A stretch of DNA of 64,000 nucleotides from NCBI GenBank assembly GCA_024655885.1, contig JANLFN010000008.1, positions 109,638 to 173,637 of the forward strand, read 5' to 3'. The stretch comes from Eubacteriales bacterium (lineage in GTDB: Bacteria; Bacillota; Clostridia; Acetivibrionales; JANLFN01). Made by a program: the position numbers and the translations under genes. The notes beneath the pieces are model-generated. The model was not told the DNA's origin and did no database searches. It saw only the letters and a list, made by a program, of their open reading frames with translations. Shown piece by piece: positions 16,224 through 26,280 of the stretch; positions within the stretch are counted from its first letter, which is position 1; every line of letters starts with the position of its first letter.

Positions 16224-18071
16224 TTAAAGCGTGTCGATGAATTTCCCCGAGGCCTTTCGCATGCTGAGTCCCGTTCTGTCCAGCAGGCCCTCGATTTTGC
16301 CGTATTCCACAGGCCTTTTTATCTTAAGGGTTGTGGTTTTTGCCAGCTCATGGCAGCTCATGACAAAATAGCGGATCATTTTGTACTGGGGTATATTCTT
16401 GTTGATGTCCCTGATGGCGGAATCCATCACGGAGGCCAGCTCTTTTTCGGAAAGCGGCCTTCCGGCTTCCGCCGCAAGCCTGTCCTGATCCACCACCAGC
16501 TTGGCACATATCTCCACATCCCCGTCCCCAGCCTTATTCCCCCACACGAAGGACTCCTTCACCCCCGGGATATTGTTGAGAAGCACCTCATATTCTTCGG
16601 GAAACGCTTTTTTACCGTTTGCCAGTACAATCATGGACTTGGCGCGCCCGGTTATCCGAATAAAGCCCTCCTCATCAATGGTGCCCAGGTCTCCCGTCTT
16701 AAGCCATCCATCGGCATCAACGGCCTCCGCGGTAGCCGCCGGGTCCTCATAATAGCCCAGCATCACGTTGCCTCCGCGGACTATAATTTCCCCCATGCCG
16801 TCTTCATCCGGGGAGTCTACGGCCACCTGGATTCCCCCCAGGGGATGGCCTATGGTGCCGGGCTTATTCACAAAGTCATTGTTGGTCGCCACAACGGGAG
16901 AGGCTTCGGTAAGTCCGTAACCCTCAAGCAGCCTGAGGCCAATATTGTTAAAACCTACCACCACTTCCGCATCGATGGGAGCGGCGCCGGAAACCGCAAG
17001 CCGGAGCCTGGGTCCAATCTGGTCGAATATGCTTTTAAAAAACTTGCGCCTTAGGTCGATACCCAGGGCGAGAAGCAGGCTGGACAATTTAGCAACCATT
17101 CGGAACTGCTTCATTTTTCCCGACTTCTCCACGCCCTCCAGCACCTTCCTGTACATCGCCTCAAATATGGCAGGCACTGCAACAAGCAGGGTAACCCCAT
17201 ACTCCCGGAGATTCTGAGCAATATACTTCAGCCCGTCGCAATAAGCTATACAGGCGCCGCAGCGGATCATCAAAACAAGTCCTATGGTATTTTCAAAGGT
17301 ATGGTGTAAAGGCAGCAGCGAAAGATAAACATCCTCCCGCCCCACATACAAAACAGTGGATATGGAGGCGGTATTGCACACAATATTGGCATGGGACAGC
17401 ATGACCCCCTTGGACAGGCTGGTTGTGCCGGATGTGAAAAGCAGGACGGACATTTTTTCTCTATCGATGGGTGCATCCAGAAACGACCGTTCCCCCGCGT
17501 CTATCCGTTTCCCGCCCTCCTGGATGAGAGAAGGCATTGTCAGAAACCTGGTATCTTCATTCCCCATTTCTCCCAGGTTCTCCATGCAAATATAGTACTT
17601 TATCCTGTGATTTGTCCGCGCAATTTCAGCCATCATTCCATGGTACGCCGGGCTGTAAAAAATCGCTTCTACTTTTCCCCTGTCAATCAGGTTTTCCACT
17701 TCATTTTTGGGAAGGGATTTATCCATAGGAACCGCTACTCCCGTCCCGTTCACTATGGAAAAATAGCACACCCCCCACTCATACCGGTTTTCGCCTATAA
17801 CGGATATGTGGGCGCCTTTCAATCCGAGAGAAAGCAAAGCCGTACCCAGGCAGTCAATATCCCTGTCGAATTCCGCATAGGTCCTGCCGGTGATTCCGCC
17901 TTCCCTGGTTTTAAACCTGAAACCCACGGCATTTCCATGCCGGCGGGCGCTCTCTTTGACTATCTCCCTGAGGTCGTTTCCCTCCCCGGGTTTATAATAG
18001 CCCAGTCCTTCAACGATCCTTTTATTTTCCCTGACAAAAATCCGGATTCCCCTGTCCATGCCTCCATACAC
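16224..18071 (-). CDS. Long-chain acyl-CoA synthetase (AMP-forming, FadD-like)
   Basis: A 615-residue adenylate-forming enzyme that activates fatty acids with ATP and CoA. The P-loop LLFTSGTTSLSKG is at about 210-222, YGLTEASPV near 386 and GWLKTGDLG near 455, with the C-terminal lid domain after it. The lid has the usual IKRPVEYGKI ending near 590. Two ATGs (18071 and 18059) are possible; AAAAGG lies near the first and GGAGG touches the second. It faces gerW, with a palindrome between the genes. Confidence 0.9.
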   Translation of the reverse strand: MYGGMDRGIRIFVRENKRIVEGLGYYKPGEGNDLREIVKESARRHGNAVGFRFKTREGGITGRTYAEFDRDIDCLGTALLSLGLKGAHISVIGENRYEWGVCYFSIVNGTGVAVPMDKSLPKNEVENLIDRGKVEAIFYSPAYHGMMAEIARTNHRIKYYICMENLGEMGNEDTRFLTMPSLIQEGGKRIDAGERSFLDAPIDREKMSVLLFTSGTTSLSKGVMLSHANIVCNTASISTVLYVGREDVYLSLLPLHHTFENTIGLVLMIRCGACIAYCDGLKYIAQNLREYGVTLLVAVPAIFEAMYRKVLEGVEKSGKMKQFRMVAKLSSLLLALGIDLRRKFFKSIFDQIGPRLRLAVSGAAPIDAEVVVGFNNIGLRLLEGYGLTEASPVVATNNDFVNKPGTIGHPLGGIQVAVDSPDEDGMGEIIVRGGNVMLGYYEDPAATAEAVDADGWLKTGDLGTIDEEGFIRITGRAKSMIVLANGKKAFPEEYEVLLNNIPGVKESFVWGNKAGDGDVEICAKLVVDQDRLAAEAGRPLSEKELASVMDSAIRDINKNIPQYKMIRYFVMSCHELAKTTTLKIKRPVEYGKIEGLLDRTGLSMRKASGKFIDTL

Positions 18072-18194
18072 CTTTTATCCATCAAATTGGCCCAAGAAAC
18101 TATAACCTAATATTATTACCTGCTAATAATTATACAGTATGCCGGAGGATTTAGCAATATGAACCGCTACATTTTCATGGGCGCAGTGGGTGGG

Positions 18195-18992
18195 TTATAG
18201 TCCGATATTCAAAAGTCTATCGGCATTTTTCCATAATATGAGTTCTCTTTCCTCTTCTGTCAGTTCAAGACGGTTAAACCTTTCCAGTTCCCCCGCATGA
18301 TCCCACATGGGATAATCGGTGCCGAACAGAATTTTATTTACGCCGTGCTTTCGGATAATTTCAACGGCCTTTCTCCTGTCAAGCCTGAACAGCGTGCTGG
18401 AAGTGTCAAAATATACATTTTTGCCAACCAGGTGTTCCATGGACTGGTCCCACATCTGATAGCCCCCGAAATGGGCCGCAATAACGGTAAGGTCGGGAAA
18501 CATGCCGAGAATTTTTACCAGCCTTTCAGGGCTGGAGGAGGTTTTTACCTCATCCCCCATGTGCATAAGTATGGGAAGCTTTCCCTCCGCCGCTTTATAT
18601 ACAGGCAGCATATCCTCGTCGTCGATATTGAACTCCTGGAACTCGGGGTGAAGCTTTATCCCCTTCAGTCCCAGGGAAATAATCCTGTCGACTTCAAGGC
18701 CGACGTTTTCAAGTCCGGGATGCAACGTGCCAAAGCCCACTATACTGCTGTAGCCAGCCGCGACACCGGCGATAAAATCATTGATGCTCCTGACCTGTTC
18801 GACTTTGGTTGCAGTGGAATGGATCACATATTTGCTTACATGGATCTTTTTTCCGCTTTGCAGCAGGTCTGCAGCGGTCCCTGCCCCGTACATGGGGATA
18901 TTGTAGTATTTTCCTATGGATTCAACCGCTTTTTCGGCAATTTTTTCAGGGAAAATATGGGTATGTATATCGATTATCTTATGTTCCTTCAC
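18195..18992 (-). CDS. Amidohydrolase family metal-dependent hydrolase
   Basis: A TIM-barrel hydrolase of about 265 residues (amidohydrolase_2 group). Visible metal and active-site motifs are DIHTH (residues 8-12), GIKLHPEFQ, LMHMGDE, VIAAHFGG and GTDYPMWDH, in the usual order. The family includes decarboxylases and lactonases acting on small carboxylates; the substrate cannot be chosen. The GTG at 18992 is preferred because AAGGTG lies 6 bases upstream; a GTG at 19001 is an alternative adding three residues. It follows nothing obvious and appears to be a single gene. Confidence 0.85.
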   Translation of the reverse strand: MKEHKIIDIHTHIFPEKIAEKAVESIGKYYNIPMYGAGTAADLLQSGKKIHVSKYVIHSTATKVEQVRSINDFIAGVAAGYSSIVGFGTLHPGLENVGLEVDRIISLGLKGIKLHPEFQEFNIDDEDMLPVYKAAEGKLPILMHMGDEVKTSSSPERLVKILGMFPDLTVIAAHFGGYQMWDQSMEHLVGKNVYFDTSSTLFRLDRRKAVEIIRKHGVNKILFGTDYPMWDHAGELERFNRLELTEEERELILWKNADRLLNIGL

Positions 18993-19270
18993 TTTTTTCA
19001 CCTTAATACCATGATCAATTTATTGGCCGCTCGACGGCACGGCATATCCTGCCGGCAAAGAATGGTCCAACATATAAATACTAAGCATCCGTACCGGTTA
19101 TGTCAAGCGAAAATATACCCCCTGTCAGGGAGTAGCGCAAAAAATAAAATTAAATATCTTCGTTTTTGAGTGAATTTTCATAAGGCAGCACAGGAATGCC
19201 TGCAGTAAAAGTTTTAAGAAATCATGTTTTTCTTGCCGGAAATCATAACATTACAGGTGGACGGCCCCAT

Positions 19271-20953
19271 TCAGAAATGAAGCAGGACAGACAAAAGGTG
19301 GATTCCCAGACCCGCCAGTCCCCCGATAACCGTCCCGTTAATCCGGATGTACTGGAGGTCTCCCCCCACCTGGGCTTCCAGCTTGTCCACCATGTCTTCC
19401 AGCCGCCACTCCCTGACGGTATTGGATATCAGCCTTCCGATTTCAAAACGGTATTCGCACACCACCTCCACCATAGAGTTTCTTATCCACCGGTCAAACC
19501 TTTGCCGCATGGCGGCATCCCCGCTGAGATACCCCTCCGCTTTCACAAGCAGGCTTTTCACATCATGATTGAGCTTTTCACCCGAATTGGCGCCATAGGA
19601 AACCAATGCGTCTTTTATTTTTTGAAGGGCCCCATCGGTAAAGCGCCGGAAATCTTCCGAGTCCAGCAGGTCCCTCTTCACCCGGTCCACCTTTTCAATC
19701 AGCTTGGGAGAAGTTTTCAAGTCCTGTACAAATTTCTCCAGGTTATGTAAAATGAGTGTGCCCAGTTCCGGCTGGTCATTGGTCCGAAAGTCATATACCT
19801 GCTTTTCCAGGGAATCCACAATGCTCTTATAGACAATATCCCTTATAAAAGGCAGGGCAAGCTTTTTATCAACACTCTCAACCATTCTGAGGGTCTTTTC
19901 CTTGTCTGATTTCACCTGGGCATAAATAAATTCCAGAAGCCCTTTAACCATGGCGATGTGATAGCCGGATGAGACCAAAAGCTCCAGCAGGCTTTCAATA
20001 AAGCCATGGACCTCCGTATCTTTTAATTTGTCCCTCAACCCGGCAGCCATGCTTGAAGTCAGCTCACGATTGCCCAACAGCAATTCCAGGGTGGAAGGAA
20101 AATGATCCACCACCCATCGGGCTATGGCTTCCCTGTGTTTGGATAATTGGGACAGCAGCTCACTGGAGAAATCCATATTTTCCAGCCTGGCTTTTATATT
20201 CTCCTCATTAAAAAAATTAGAAACAACAAAGCCCGCCAGGGAATCCCCCAGTTTTTCTTTATTTCTGGGGATAATGGCGGTGTGAGGAATCCAGGACATG
20301 CCCATAGGGTGTTTGAAAAGAGCCACAACGGCAAACCAGTCCGCCAGGGACCCGATCATTGCCGCCTCTGAAAAGGCCACGACAGAGGAATAAAAAAGGC
20401 CGTAGGATTGAAACCTTTTAAATACAAAATAGATGGCCGCCATTAGTCCCAGCAGCCCTGTGGCAATCCCCTTCATCCTTTTCAGCTTCTTCACTTTTTC
20501 ACCGTACTTTATGGCGCTCTCTATTTCTTCTTGGCCGAAGCACTGCCTGAGCCTTTCCAGCAGGTAAGCTTCGAAGCCCGGGTATACGGTTTCATGCTGG
20601 AAACCGTCCTCCCAGGATACAATTTTAACCCGGTCCCTCATTTCAAAACCCGTATCGACACAGCTCAGCCGCTTCCCATTCTTCTCAATGACCACATAAG
20701 TCTCGGGCAGGCCCGCCGTCCTGCCGTCTTCGGTATATCTTACAAAATTGTTCTTTTCACCGCCCCACTCCAGAATGATTGTACTGCCAAATTCGGTACT
20801 TCCATATTGAATGAGATATCGCCTGCAGCTCCGGGGCAGTCTCACCCTCAGCCTTTTTTCCATTTCACCCAGCTGCCGGCGGGATACCCCCGGCCCTGTA
20901 TTTACTTTTGATCCAAGAGATTTAAAAATCTCCTCCATGTTCATCTGAAGCAT
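19271..20953 (-). CDS. SMI1/KNR4 (SUKH)-like domain fused to DUF445 membrane protein
   Basis: About 560 residues. Residues 1-150 resemble a SUKH (SMI1/KNR4) domain: VSRRQLGEMEKRLRVRLP, then a Tyr-rich strand region and a glycine-tryptophan turn. The rest is a DUF445/YjiN-type protein with two hydrophobic segments near residues 165-215 including SEAAMIGSLADWFAVVALF, a long helical region, and a C-terminal membrane anchor (about 540-558). GAGGAG 8 bases upstream supports ATG 20953 over the codon at 21016. DUF445 proteins are widespread and poorly understood. The N-terminal SUKH-like fusion is unusual and could bind a protein partner. Confidence 0.8.
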   Translation of the reverse strand: MLQMNMEEIFKSLGSKVNTGPGVSRRQLGEMEKRLRVRLPRSCRRYLIQYGSTEFGSTIILEWGGEKNNFVRYTEDGRTAGLPETYVVIEKNGKRLSCVDTGFEMRDRVKIVSWEDGFQHETVYPGFEAYLLERLRQCFGQEEIESAIKYGEKVKKLKRMKGIATGLLGLMAAIYFVFKRFQSYGLFYSSVVAFSEAAMIGSLADWFAVVALFKHPMGMSWIPHTAIIPRNKEKLGDSLAGFVVSNFFNEENIKARLENMDFSSELLSQLSKHREAIARWVVDHFPSTLELLLGNRELTSSMAAGLRDKLKDTEVHGFIESLLELLVSSGYHIAMVKGLLEFIYAQVKSDKEKTLRMVESVDKKLALPFIRDIVYKSIVDSLEKQVYDFRTNDQPELGTLILHNLEKFVQDLKTSPKLIEKVDRVKRDLLDSEDFRRFTDGALQKIKDALVSYGANSGEKLNHDVKSLLVKAEGYLSGDAAMRQRFDRWIRNSMVEVVCEYRFEIGRLISNTVREWRLEDMVDKLEAQVGGDLQYIRINGTVIGGLAGLGIHLLSVLLHF

Positions 20954-21012
20954 AAGTCTGTCTCCTCTTTTACAGCCCTGTGGGTAACCATTGATGAGTG
21001 CGGAAGTCCTGC

Positions 21013-21246
21013 TCACAAAGGCCCGTTAAAAGGACGGGGAGACGGGTCGTCCCTCCGCAGGGCTTTCCTGTTTCCGTCTTTGTCCACAACAACCACCGAA
21101 TCCAGGGCCGCCTTGAGGTTAGCCCTGCACGCCTTGACATACTCCTGCCTCAGGGCCTGCTGCTCTCTTTTTTCCTCGTCTGTAAGTCCGATCGTTTTAG
21201 ATTTTCTCGCAAGTTCATTAATTCTATCTATTTTTGTTTTTTCCAT
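21013..21246 (-). CDS. DUF896 (YnzC-type) small protein
   Basis: A 77-residue helical protein whose first 55 residues match the DUF896/YnzC family, with DRINELARKSK near the N-terminus and LTDEEKREQQALRQEY after it. The C-terminus is a basic, proline-containing tail. In B. subtilis the relative YnzC is encoded in a LexA-controlled operon, but I see no LexA box here. The start is taken at MEKTKI; a weak AAAG-type ribosome site precedes it. The gene lies between the DUF445 fusion and an unknown gene on the same strand. Confidence 0.8.
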   Translation of the reverse strand: MEKTKIDRINELARKSKTIGLTDEEKREQQALRQEYVKACRANLKAALDSVVVVDKDGNRKALRRDDPSPRPFNGPL

Positions 21247-21323
21247 ACTTTTCACATCTTTCCATCCCATAAAGATATCGCACTTTATTCCATAATTATA
21301 ACATATCCCGGCAAAGCTGCAAT

Positions 21324-21875
21324 TCACTTATAGCTCATAATTTCTTCAAGGTGGTCCAAAAGGTATTTTTTCCCCTTTTGGTTGAATACAATTTTGTGGT
21401 ATACATTCCCGTTGTAGGCCACCTCCTCAATCTCTATGCCGTATTCGGCCGATTTGTCGTTGACGGTGGTACGGATTTTTCCCTGTTCGGTTTTCACCTC
21501 ACGCAAAATCCCCATTTTTTTCAGCTGGCTGTTTAGTGCCATGCCTGTCAGCTTTTTGCTTATGGCCGGGTTGATCACCGAATTGACGCATTTTGCAAAG
21601 GTGTTCACCCCTATTTTTTCCTCCGGCAGCACTATCCTGGCCTTTTCTTCAGGGGTTATGACAAAGGGCAAATCCTTTCTGTAGGACGCCAGCCCTTTTT
21701 GACCGGATCTAACTTTTTTCAAGGTGTCAATGATGTAGTAAAAGCAGCGGATCATTCTCGGGTCATTTATCAACGAATTTTCTTCATAGGGCAAACCGGT
21801 AAAAGGGTTGGTTCCCTCAGCCAGCGCCTTCATAATCTCAATCGCACGGGTTAACTTCAATACCTCATTGTCCAT
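21324..21875 (-). CDS. Conserved-looking protein of unknown function
   Basis: A 183-residue soluble protein that I do not recognise. The N-terminal half (residues 1-60) is helical with a GTNPFTGLPY turn; the middle has an EKIGVNTFAKCVNSVINP stretch and the C-terminal half looks like a winged-helix segment with KLTGMALNSQLKKMGIL followed by beta strands. This may bind nucleic acid, but no motif proves it. AGGAGG 6 bases before ATG 21875 fixes the start, excluding the codon at 21896. It is the first gene of a likely three-gene minus-strand run with DUF896 and the DUF445 fusion. Confidence 0.75.
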   Translation of the reverse strand: MDNEVLKLTRAIEIMKALAEGTNPFTGLPYEENSLINDPRMIRCFYYIIDTLKKVRSGQKGLASYRKDLPFVITPEEKARIVLPEEKIGVNTFAKCVNSVINPAISKKLTGMALNSQLKKMGILREVKTEQGKIRTTVNDKSAEYGIEIEEVAYNGNVYHKIVFNQKGKKYLLDHLEEIMSYK

Positions 21876-22245
21876 AATCTTGCCTCCTGTTTTCACAATT
21901 CTACTTGATATCTCCTATTTCTATATCGTCCCTGTCTTTTAACGCCAGCACATGACATATAATACCATATTTCAACACATATGTAAATATTTTCTTTAAT
22001 TAAAAATTGACCGCCGCAAATTTTCCAGCCGACAATGCCTCGCTGCCCGGGTTGTCCTGGATGAAGGCCGGAAACCTTCCTTGAAAAAATAATTCCGCCA
22101 TGAATATTAAGATATATTTTTTAAAAAAAATAATAGTAATTGCTGTGCAGGTCTGTTACAATAGAAAAGTTGCTAAGCTTTTTCATCTTTTTCTAAAGCT
22201 GAAAAATAGATTAAAGTTAAGAAATATATAGTAAAGGATTTGAAT
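21876..22245. other. AT-rich divergent intergenic region
   Basis: This 370-base gap separates the unknown minus-strand gene from the plus-strand DEAD helicase. It should hold both promoters and the helicase leader. A TACAAT (22157-22162) could be a -10 for the helicase, without a clear -35. No ORF or strong hairpin is seen. Confidence 0.5.
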
Positions 22246-23892
22246 ATGGAAAACCTGGTTTTTAAAGACTTGAATTTATCCCACGAGGTGCAAAAAGCCA
22301 TTGCCGCCATGGGGTTTGAGGAGGCCACTCCCATTCAATCCCAGTCCATCCCCCACATTTTGGACGGACGGGACGTGGTCGGCCAGGCCCAGACCGGCAC
22401 CGGAAAGACATGTGCCTTCGGGATACCCGCCATTGAAATGCTGGACCCCGAAATTGAAGGCATCCAGGTGCTGGTGCTGTGTCCTACAAGAGAGCTGGCC
22501 ATCCAGACCTCTGAGGAGCTGAAAAATGTGTCCCAATACAAAAAAGGGGTCCGAATACTTCCGATCTATGGAGGGCAGCCCATAGACCGCCAGATTCTCG
22601 CTCTGAAAAAACGCCCGCAGATCATCATCGGGACACCCGGCCGCATTATGGACCACATGAGGCGCCACACCCTGAAATTCACGAACTTGAAGATGCTGAT
22701 CCTGGATGAAGCGGATGAGATGCTCAACATGGGGTTTCGCGAAGACATCGACACCATTTTGGAAAAGGTGCCGGAGGAGAGGCAGACACTCCTGTTTTCA
22801 GCCACCATGCCCAGGGAGATCATGGACCTGACCGCCAAATACCAGAGGGATCCCCTGGTTATCAAAGCAGTCCACAAGCAGCTGACCGTCCCCGGGATAG
22901 AGCAGTTTTACCTGGAGGTCAGCGAATCGTCAAAGCTGGAGGTTTTATCAAGGATTATTGACGCAAACGGCATCCAATTGTCCCTTGTGTTCTGCAACAC
23001 CAAGAAGCGGGTGGATGAACTGGCCTCCAACCTGCAGTCAAGGGGCTATTTGGTGGAAGCCCTCCACGGGGACATGAAACAGGTCCAGAGGGACCAGGTG
23101 ATGTCAAAATTCAGGAAAGGACATATTGATATTTTAATTGCAACGGATGTGGCTGCACGCGGCATTGATGTGGATGATGTGGAGGCTGTTTTCAACTATG
23201 ATATCCCCAATGATGAGGAATATTACGTGCATCGGATCGGAAGGACCGGCCGGGCCGGAAAAACCGGCAAAGCTTATACCTTTGTGGTAGGGCGTGAAAT
23301 ATACAAATTAAAAGACATCCAGAGATATACAAAATCAACCATTCTTCTCATGAAGCCCCCTACCTTGATGGATGTAGAGGAAAACAGAATGAGCGGCATA
23401 TCCGACAGGCTTAAGGAAACCCTGGCTGAAAATCAGTTCTCCAAATATGTGGCCTATATTGAAAAGATTATTGAAGATGTGAATTCCCGCGCCAGTGAGG
23501 AGAATTACATTACCACCTTGGATGTGGCCGCGGCCCTGTTTAAGATGGTATCCGCCGCAAACGGCAGTAAGGAAAATGTGGTCCCCGACCCGGACGAGGA
23601 AGACACAGGCACCGAGAAGGGAATGGTAAGGCTTTTTATAAATATCGGAAGAAACAACAATATCCAGCCCGGCCATATCATTGAAAGCATTGCAACCAGT
23701 ACAAGCCTTCCCGGAAAGCTCATCGGGGCAATAGATATCTTCGACAGGTATACCTTTGTGGATGTCCCCAGGGAATATGCCCCGGAGGTCCTTGAGTCCA
23801 TGAAGAACTATACCATAAACGGGAAAAAAATAAATATAGAAAAGTCAAACAGCAAGGTTTCTATAAGAAAAAAGAAACGTAAAGATGGGTGA
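22246..23892 (+). CDS. DEAD-box ATP-dependent RNA helicase with DbpA-type C-terminal domain
   Basis: A 548-residue RNA helicase. The Q motif is near residue 30, Walker A AQTGTGKT at 48-55, PTRELA at 79-84, DEAD at 153-156, SAT near 180, and HRIGRTGRAGKTG near 330. Residues about 465-545 form the DbpA/CsdA RNA-binding domain (RLFINIGRNNNIQPGHII onward), and a basic tail ends the protein. Such proteins help ribosome assembly or cold-shock RNA turnover. AAAGGA lies upstream of ATG 22246; a TTG two codons earlier is unlikely. A perfect 12-bp hairpin follows the stop. Confidence 0.93.
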   Translation: MENLVFKDLNLSHEVQKAIAAMGFEEATPIQSQSIPHILDGRDVVGQAQTGTGKTCAFGIPAIEMLDPEIEGIQVLVLCPTRELAIQTSEELKNVSQYKKGVRILPIYGGQPIDRQILALKKRPQIIIGTPGRIMDHMRRHTLKFTNLKMLILDEADEMLNMGFREDIDTILEKVPEERQTLLFSATMPREIMDLTAKYQRDPLVIKAVHKQLTVPGIEQFYLEVSESSKLEVLSRIIDANGIQLSLVFCNTKKRVDELASNLQSRGYLVEALHGDMKQVQRDQVMSKFRKGHIDILIATDVAARGIDVDDVEAVFNYDIPNDEEYYVHRIGRTGRAGKTGKAYTFVVGREIYKLKDIQRYTKSTILLMKPPTLMDVEENRMSGISDRLKETLAENQFSKYVAYIEKIIEDVNSRASEENYITTLDVAAALFKMVSAANGSKENVVPDPDEEDTGTEKGMVRLFINIGRNNNIQPGHIIESIATSTSLPGKLIGAIDIFDRYTFVDVPREYAPEVLESMKNYTINGKKINIEKSNSKVSIRKKKRKDG

Positions 23893-23895
23893 AAT

Positions 23896-23925
23896 GGGAA
23901 AGGAGAGCTTATCCTCTCCTTTCCC
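23896..23925. terminator. Hairpin between convergent helicase and topoisomerase genes
   Basis: A perfect 12-bp stem (23896-23907 with 23914-23925) and a 6-base loop lie 4 bases after the helicase stop and 14 bases beyond the topB stop. U-tracts are weak on both sides, but the position suggests a shared terminator. Confidence 0.65.
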
Positions 23926-23939
23926 TGTCTGATAAAACT

Positions 23940-26111
23940 TTATTTATTCCATTTTGCCAGCGCATCGGCAAGAGCTGAATTTATATTTTCATTTGTCTCC
24001 TGCTGCTTTAAAAACCTGCTGACCTCCCTTTTATTTACCTGCTCCCCTTTCCTGTTTTTAAACGCTTCCAGCTTTTCACGGTATCCGCAGGTACAGTAGA
24101 AGGTTCTTTTTTCTCCCTCTCCCCTGATCTCCATCTTTTTATGGCATTCCGGGCACCGGGCATTGGATACCTGTGAGATTCCTCTCCGGTAGCCGCACTC
24201 ACGGTCCTGGCATACCAGCATTTTCCCCTTTTTTCCATTCACCTCCAGGAGATATTTGCCGCACTCCGGGCACTTTTCCCGTGTAAGGTTGTCGTGTTTA
24301 TACTGGCCGCTGCTTGCAATCACCGACGAAACCAGCCGGGATGCGTATTTCCTCATTTCTTCCATGAACGCGTTTGCATTCGCCCTGCCCCGGCTGATCA
24401 ACTGCAGCTGCTGCTCCCACTTTGCCGTCAGTTCGGGCGACTTCAGGTCGGGAGGGACAAGCCCGATGAGCTGGAGGCCCTTGGATGTGGGAATGATTTC
24501 CTTGCCTCTTCTCTCTATATAAAAGGAATCAAAAAGCTTTTCAATAATATCCGCCCTTGTGGCGGGTGTACCAAGGCCGCTAGTGCTTTCCAGAGCCTCT
24601 CTTAGAGCCCTGTCTTCCACAAATTTTCCCGGGTGTTCCATGGCGGACAGCAGGGTTGCTTCGGTGTACCTGGCCGGCGGCTTTGTTTTGCCGTTGAAGG
24701 TTTTCACCGCCGTCATCTTTGCCGTTTGCCCCTTTTTAACCTCGGGCAAAGACTGGTCCCGGTCTTCTTCTTCCTCTTCCTCGTCATCCATTTGTCCCAC
24801 ACCTTCATAGACCGCTTTCCACCCCAGGGACTTGACAATCTTGCCTTTGGCGTAAAACAGCTCGCCTTTGGCGTCCACCTTTACCGTGGTCTGTTCGTAC
24901 TCAAAGGGAGGGTTTAAAACCGCAATGAACCGCTTGATGATCAGATCGTAGATGTTCCTCTCTTCCGGATCGAGAGAAGCTAAATTTACGTACTGCTCGG
25001 TGGGGATGATGGCATGGTGGTCGCTCACTTTACTATTATCCACAAACCGTTTTGTCACATTGGGCTTATTTCTGATCAAATTCCGGGCCGGTTCGGTATA
25101 GGGGCCTACGGCGATGCTCTTCAGACGGTCTGAAAGGGTGGGCACTACGTCCTCGGAAATATACCTGGAATCTGTCCTTGGATAGGTCACCAGCTTATGA
25201 GTTTCATACAGCTTCTGCATAACCGATAAAGTCTTTTTGGCAGAATAGCCATACCTGCGGTTTGCGTCCCGCTGCAGCTCGGTGAGGTCATAGGCCAGAG
25301 GGGGGAGCTCCTTTTTGGCTTCCTTCCGGACCTCAACAATTTCACCCGTCTGTCCGCTCACTTTTGCGGCTATGCCTTCCGCCCTGGCCCTGTCGAATAT
25401 TCTCGTCTGCCCGGTGGACTTATCCTGCCATTGGACGGAAAACTGGTCGAACCGGCCGCTGACCGTCCAATAATCCTGGGGTATAAACCGCTTGATTTCG
25501 TTTTCCCGTTCCACAATCATTGCCAGGGTGGGGGTCTGCACCCTTCCTGCCGAAAGCTGGGCATTGTACTTGCACGTAAGCGCCCGCGTGACATTCAATC
25601 CCACCAGCCAGTCCGCCTCTGCCCTGCTCTGGGCCGACCTATACAGGTTGTCATATTCCCTGCCGGGCTTGAGATTGGCAAATCCCTCCCGGACCGCTTT
25701 GTCGGTCTGAGAAGAAATCCATAGACGCTGAATGGGCTTTTTAAATCCCGCCTTTTCAATAATCCACCTCGCCACAAGCTCACCCTCCCGGCCTGCGTCG
25801 GTGGCAATAATGAGCCCGTCTACATCGTTCCTGCCCATCAGGCTCCTGACCGCATGAAACTGCTTTGACGTCTCCCTGATAACCACCAGCTCCATTCTTT
25901 CGGGAAGCATAGGAAGGTCTTCCAGATTCCAGTTTTTGTATTTGGCGTTATAGGCCTCAGGGTCAGCCAGGGTGACCAGGTGTCCCAGCGCCCAGGTGAT
26001 TATATATTTGGAGCCCATAAGGCAGCCGTTTCCGTTCTGATTGCAGTTCAGCACTTTAGCGATATCCCTGGCTACAGAGGGCTTTTCAGTTAAAACCAGT
26101 GTTTTTCCCAT
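23940..26111 (-). CDS. topB: DNA topoisomerase III
   Basis: A 723-residue type IA topoisomerase. The N-terminal Toprim domain begins LVLTEKPSVARDIAKVL and contains ATDAGREGE. The catalytic tyrosine is Y310 in VTYPRTDSRY. After the core come two C-terminal zinc-ribbon-like units with CPEC...C and CPEC...CTC (about 620-690) that bind single-stranded DNA. It decatenates and relaxes negatively supercoiled DNA. ATG 26111 matches the usual family start; ATG 26129 is an in-frame alternative. The gene is monocistronic and convergent with the helicase. Confidence 0.94.
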   Translation of the reverse strand: MGKTLVLTEKPSVARDIAKVLNCNQNGNGCLMGSKYIITWALGHLVTLADPEAYNAKYKNWNLEDLPMLPERMELVVIRETSKQFHAVRSLMGRNDVDGLIIATDAGREGELVARWIIEKAGFKKPIQRLWISSQTDKAVREGFANLKPGREYDNLYRSAQSRAEADWLVGLNVTRALTCKYNAQLSAGRVQTPTLAMIVERENEIKRFIPQDYWTVSGRFDQFSVQWQDKSTGQTRIFDRARAEGIAAKVSGQTGEIVEVRKEAKKELPPLAYDLTELQRDANRRYGYSAKKTLSVMQKLYETHKLVTYPRTDSRYISEDVVPTLSDRLKSIAVGPYTEPARNLIRNKPNVTKRFVDNSKVSDHHAIIPTEQYVNLASLDPEERNIYDLIIKRFIAVLNPPFEYEQTTVKVDAKGELFYAKGKIVKSLGWKAVYEGVGQMDDEEEEEEDRDQSLPEVKKGQTAKMTAVKTFNGKTKPPARYTEATLLSAMEHPGKFVEDRALREALESTSGLGTPATRADIIEKLFDSFYIERRGKEIIPTSKGLQLIGLVPPDLKSPELTAKWEQQLQLISRGRANANAFMEEMRKYASRLVSSVIASSGQYKHDNLTREKCPECGKYLLEVNGKKGKMLVCQDRECGYRRGISQVSNARCPECHKKMEIRGEGEKRTFYCTCGYREKLEAFKNRKGEQVNKREVSRFLKQQETNENINSALADALAKWNK

Positions 26112-26280
26112 TTGCGTAATCCTTTCCATTGTTACTTCTTCATATAATCCTATGAGAATAAATTATTGTTCTCCCTCACAAAAACTAATATATCACAATT
26201 ATTCTATGGTGGAAATACCTTGAGCCCCCGGGGCCTCTTTTCACTTCAGAGTTCCGGTAAATTGCCCGACCCGGCCCTCA

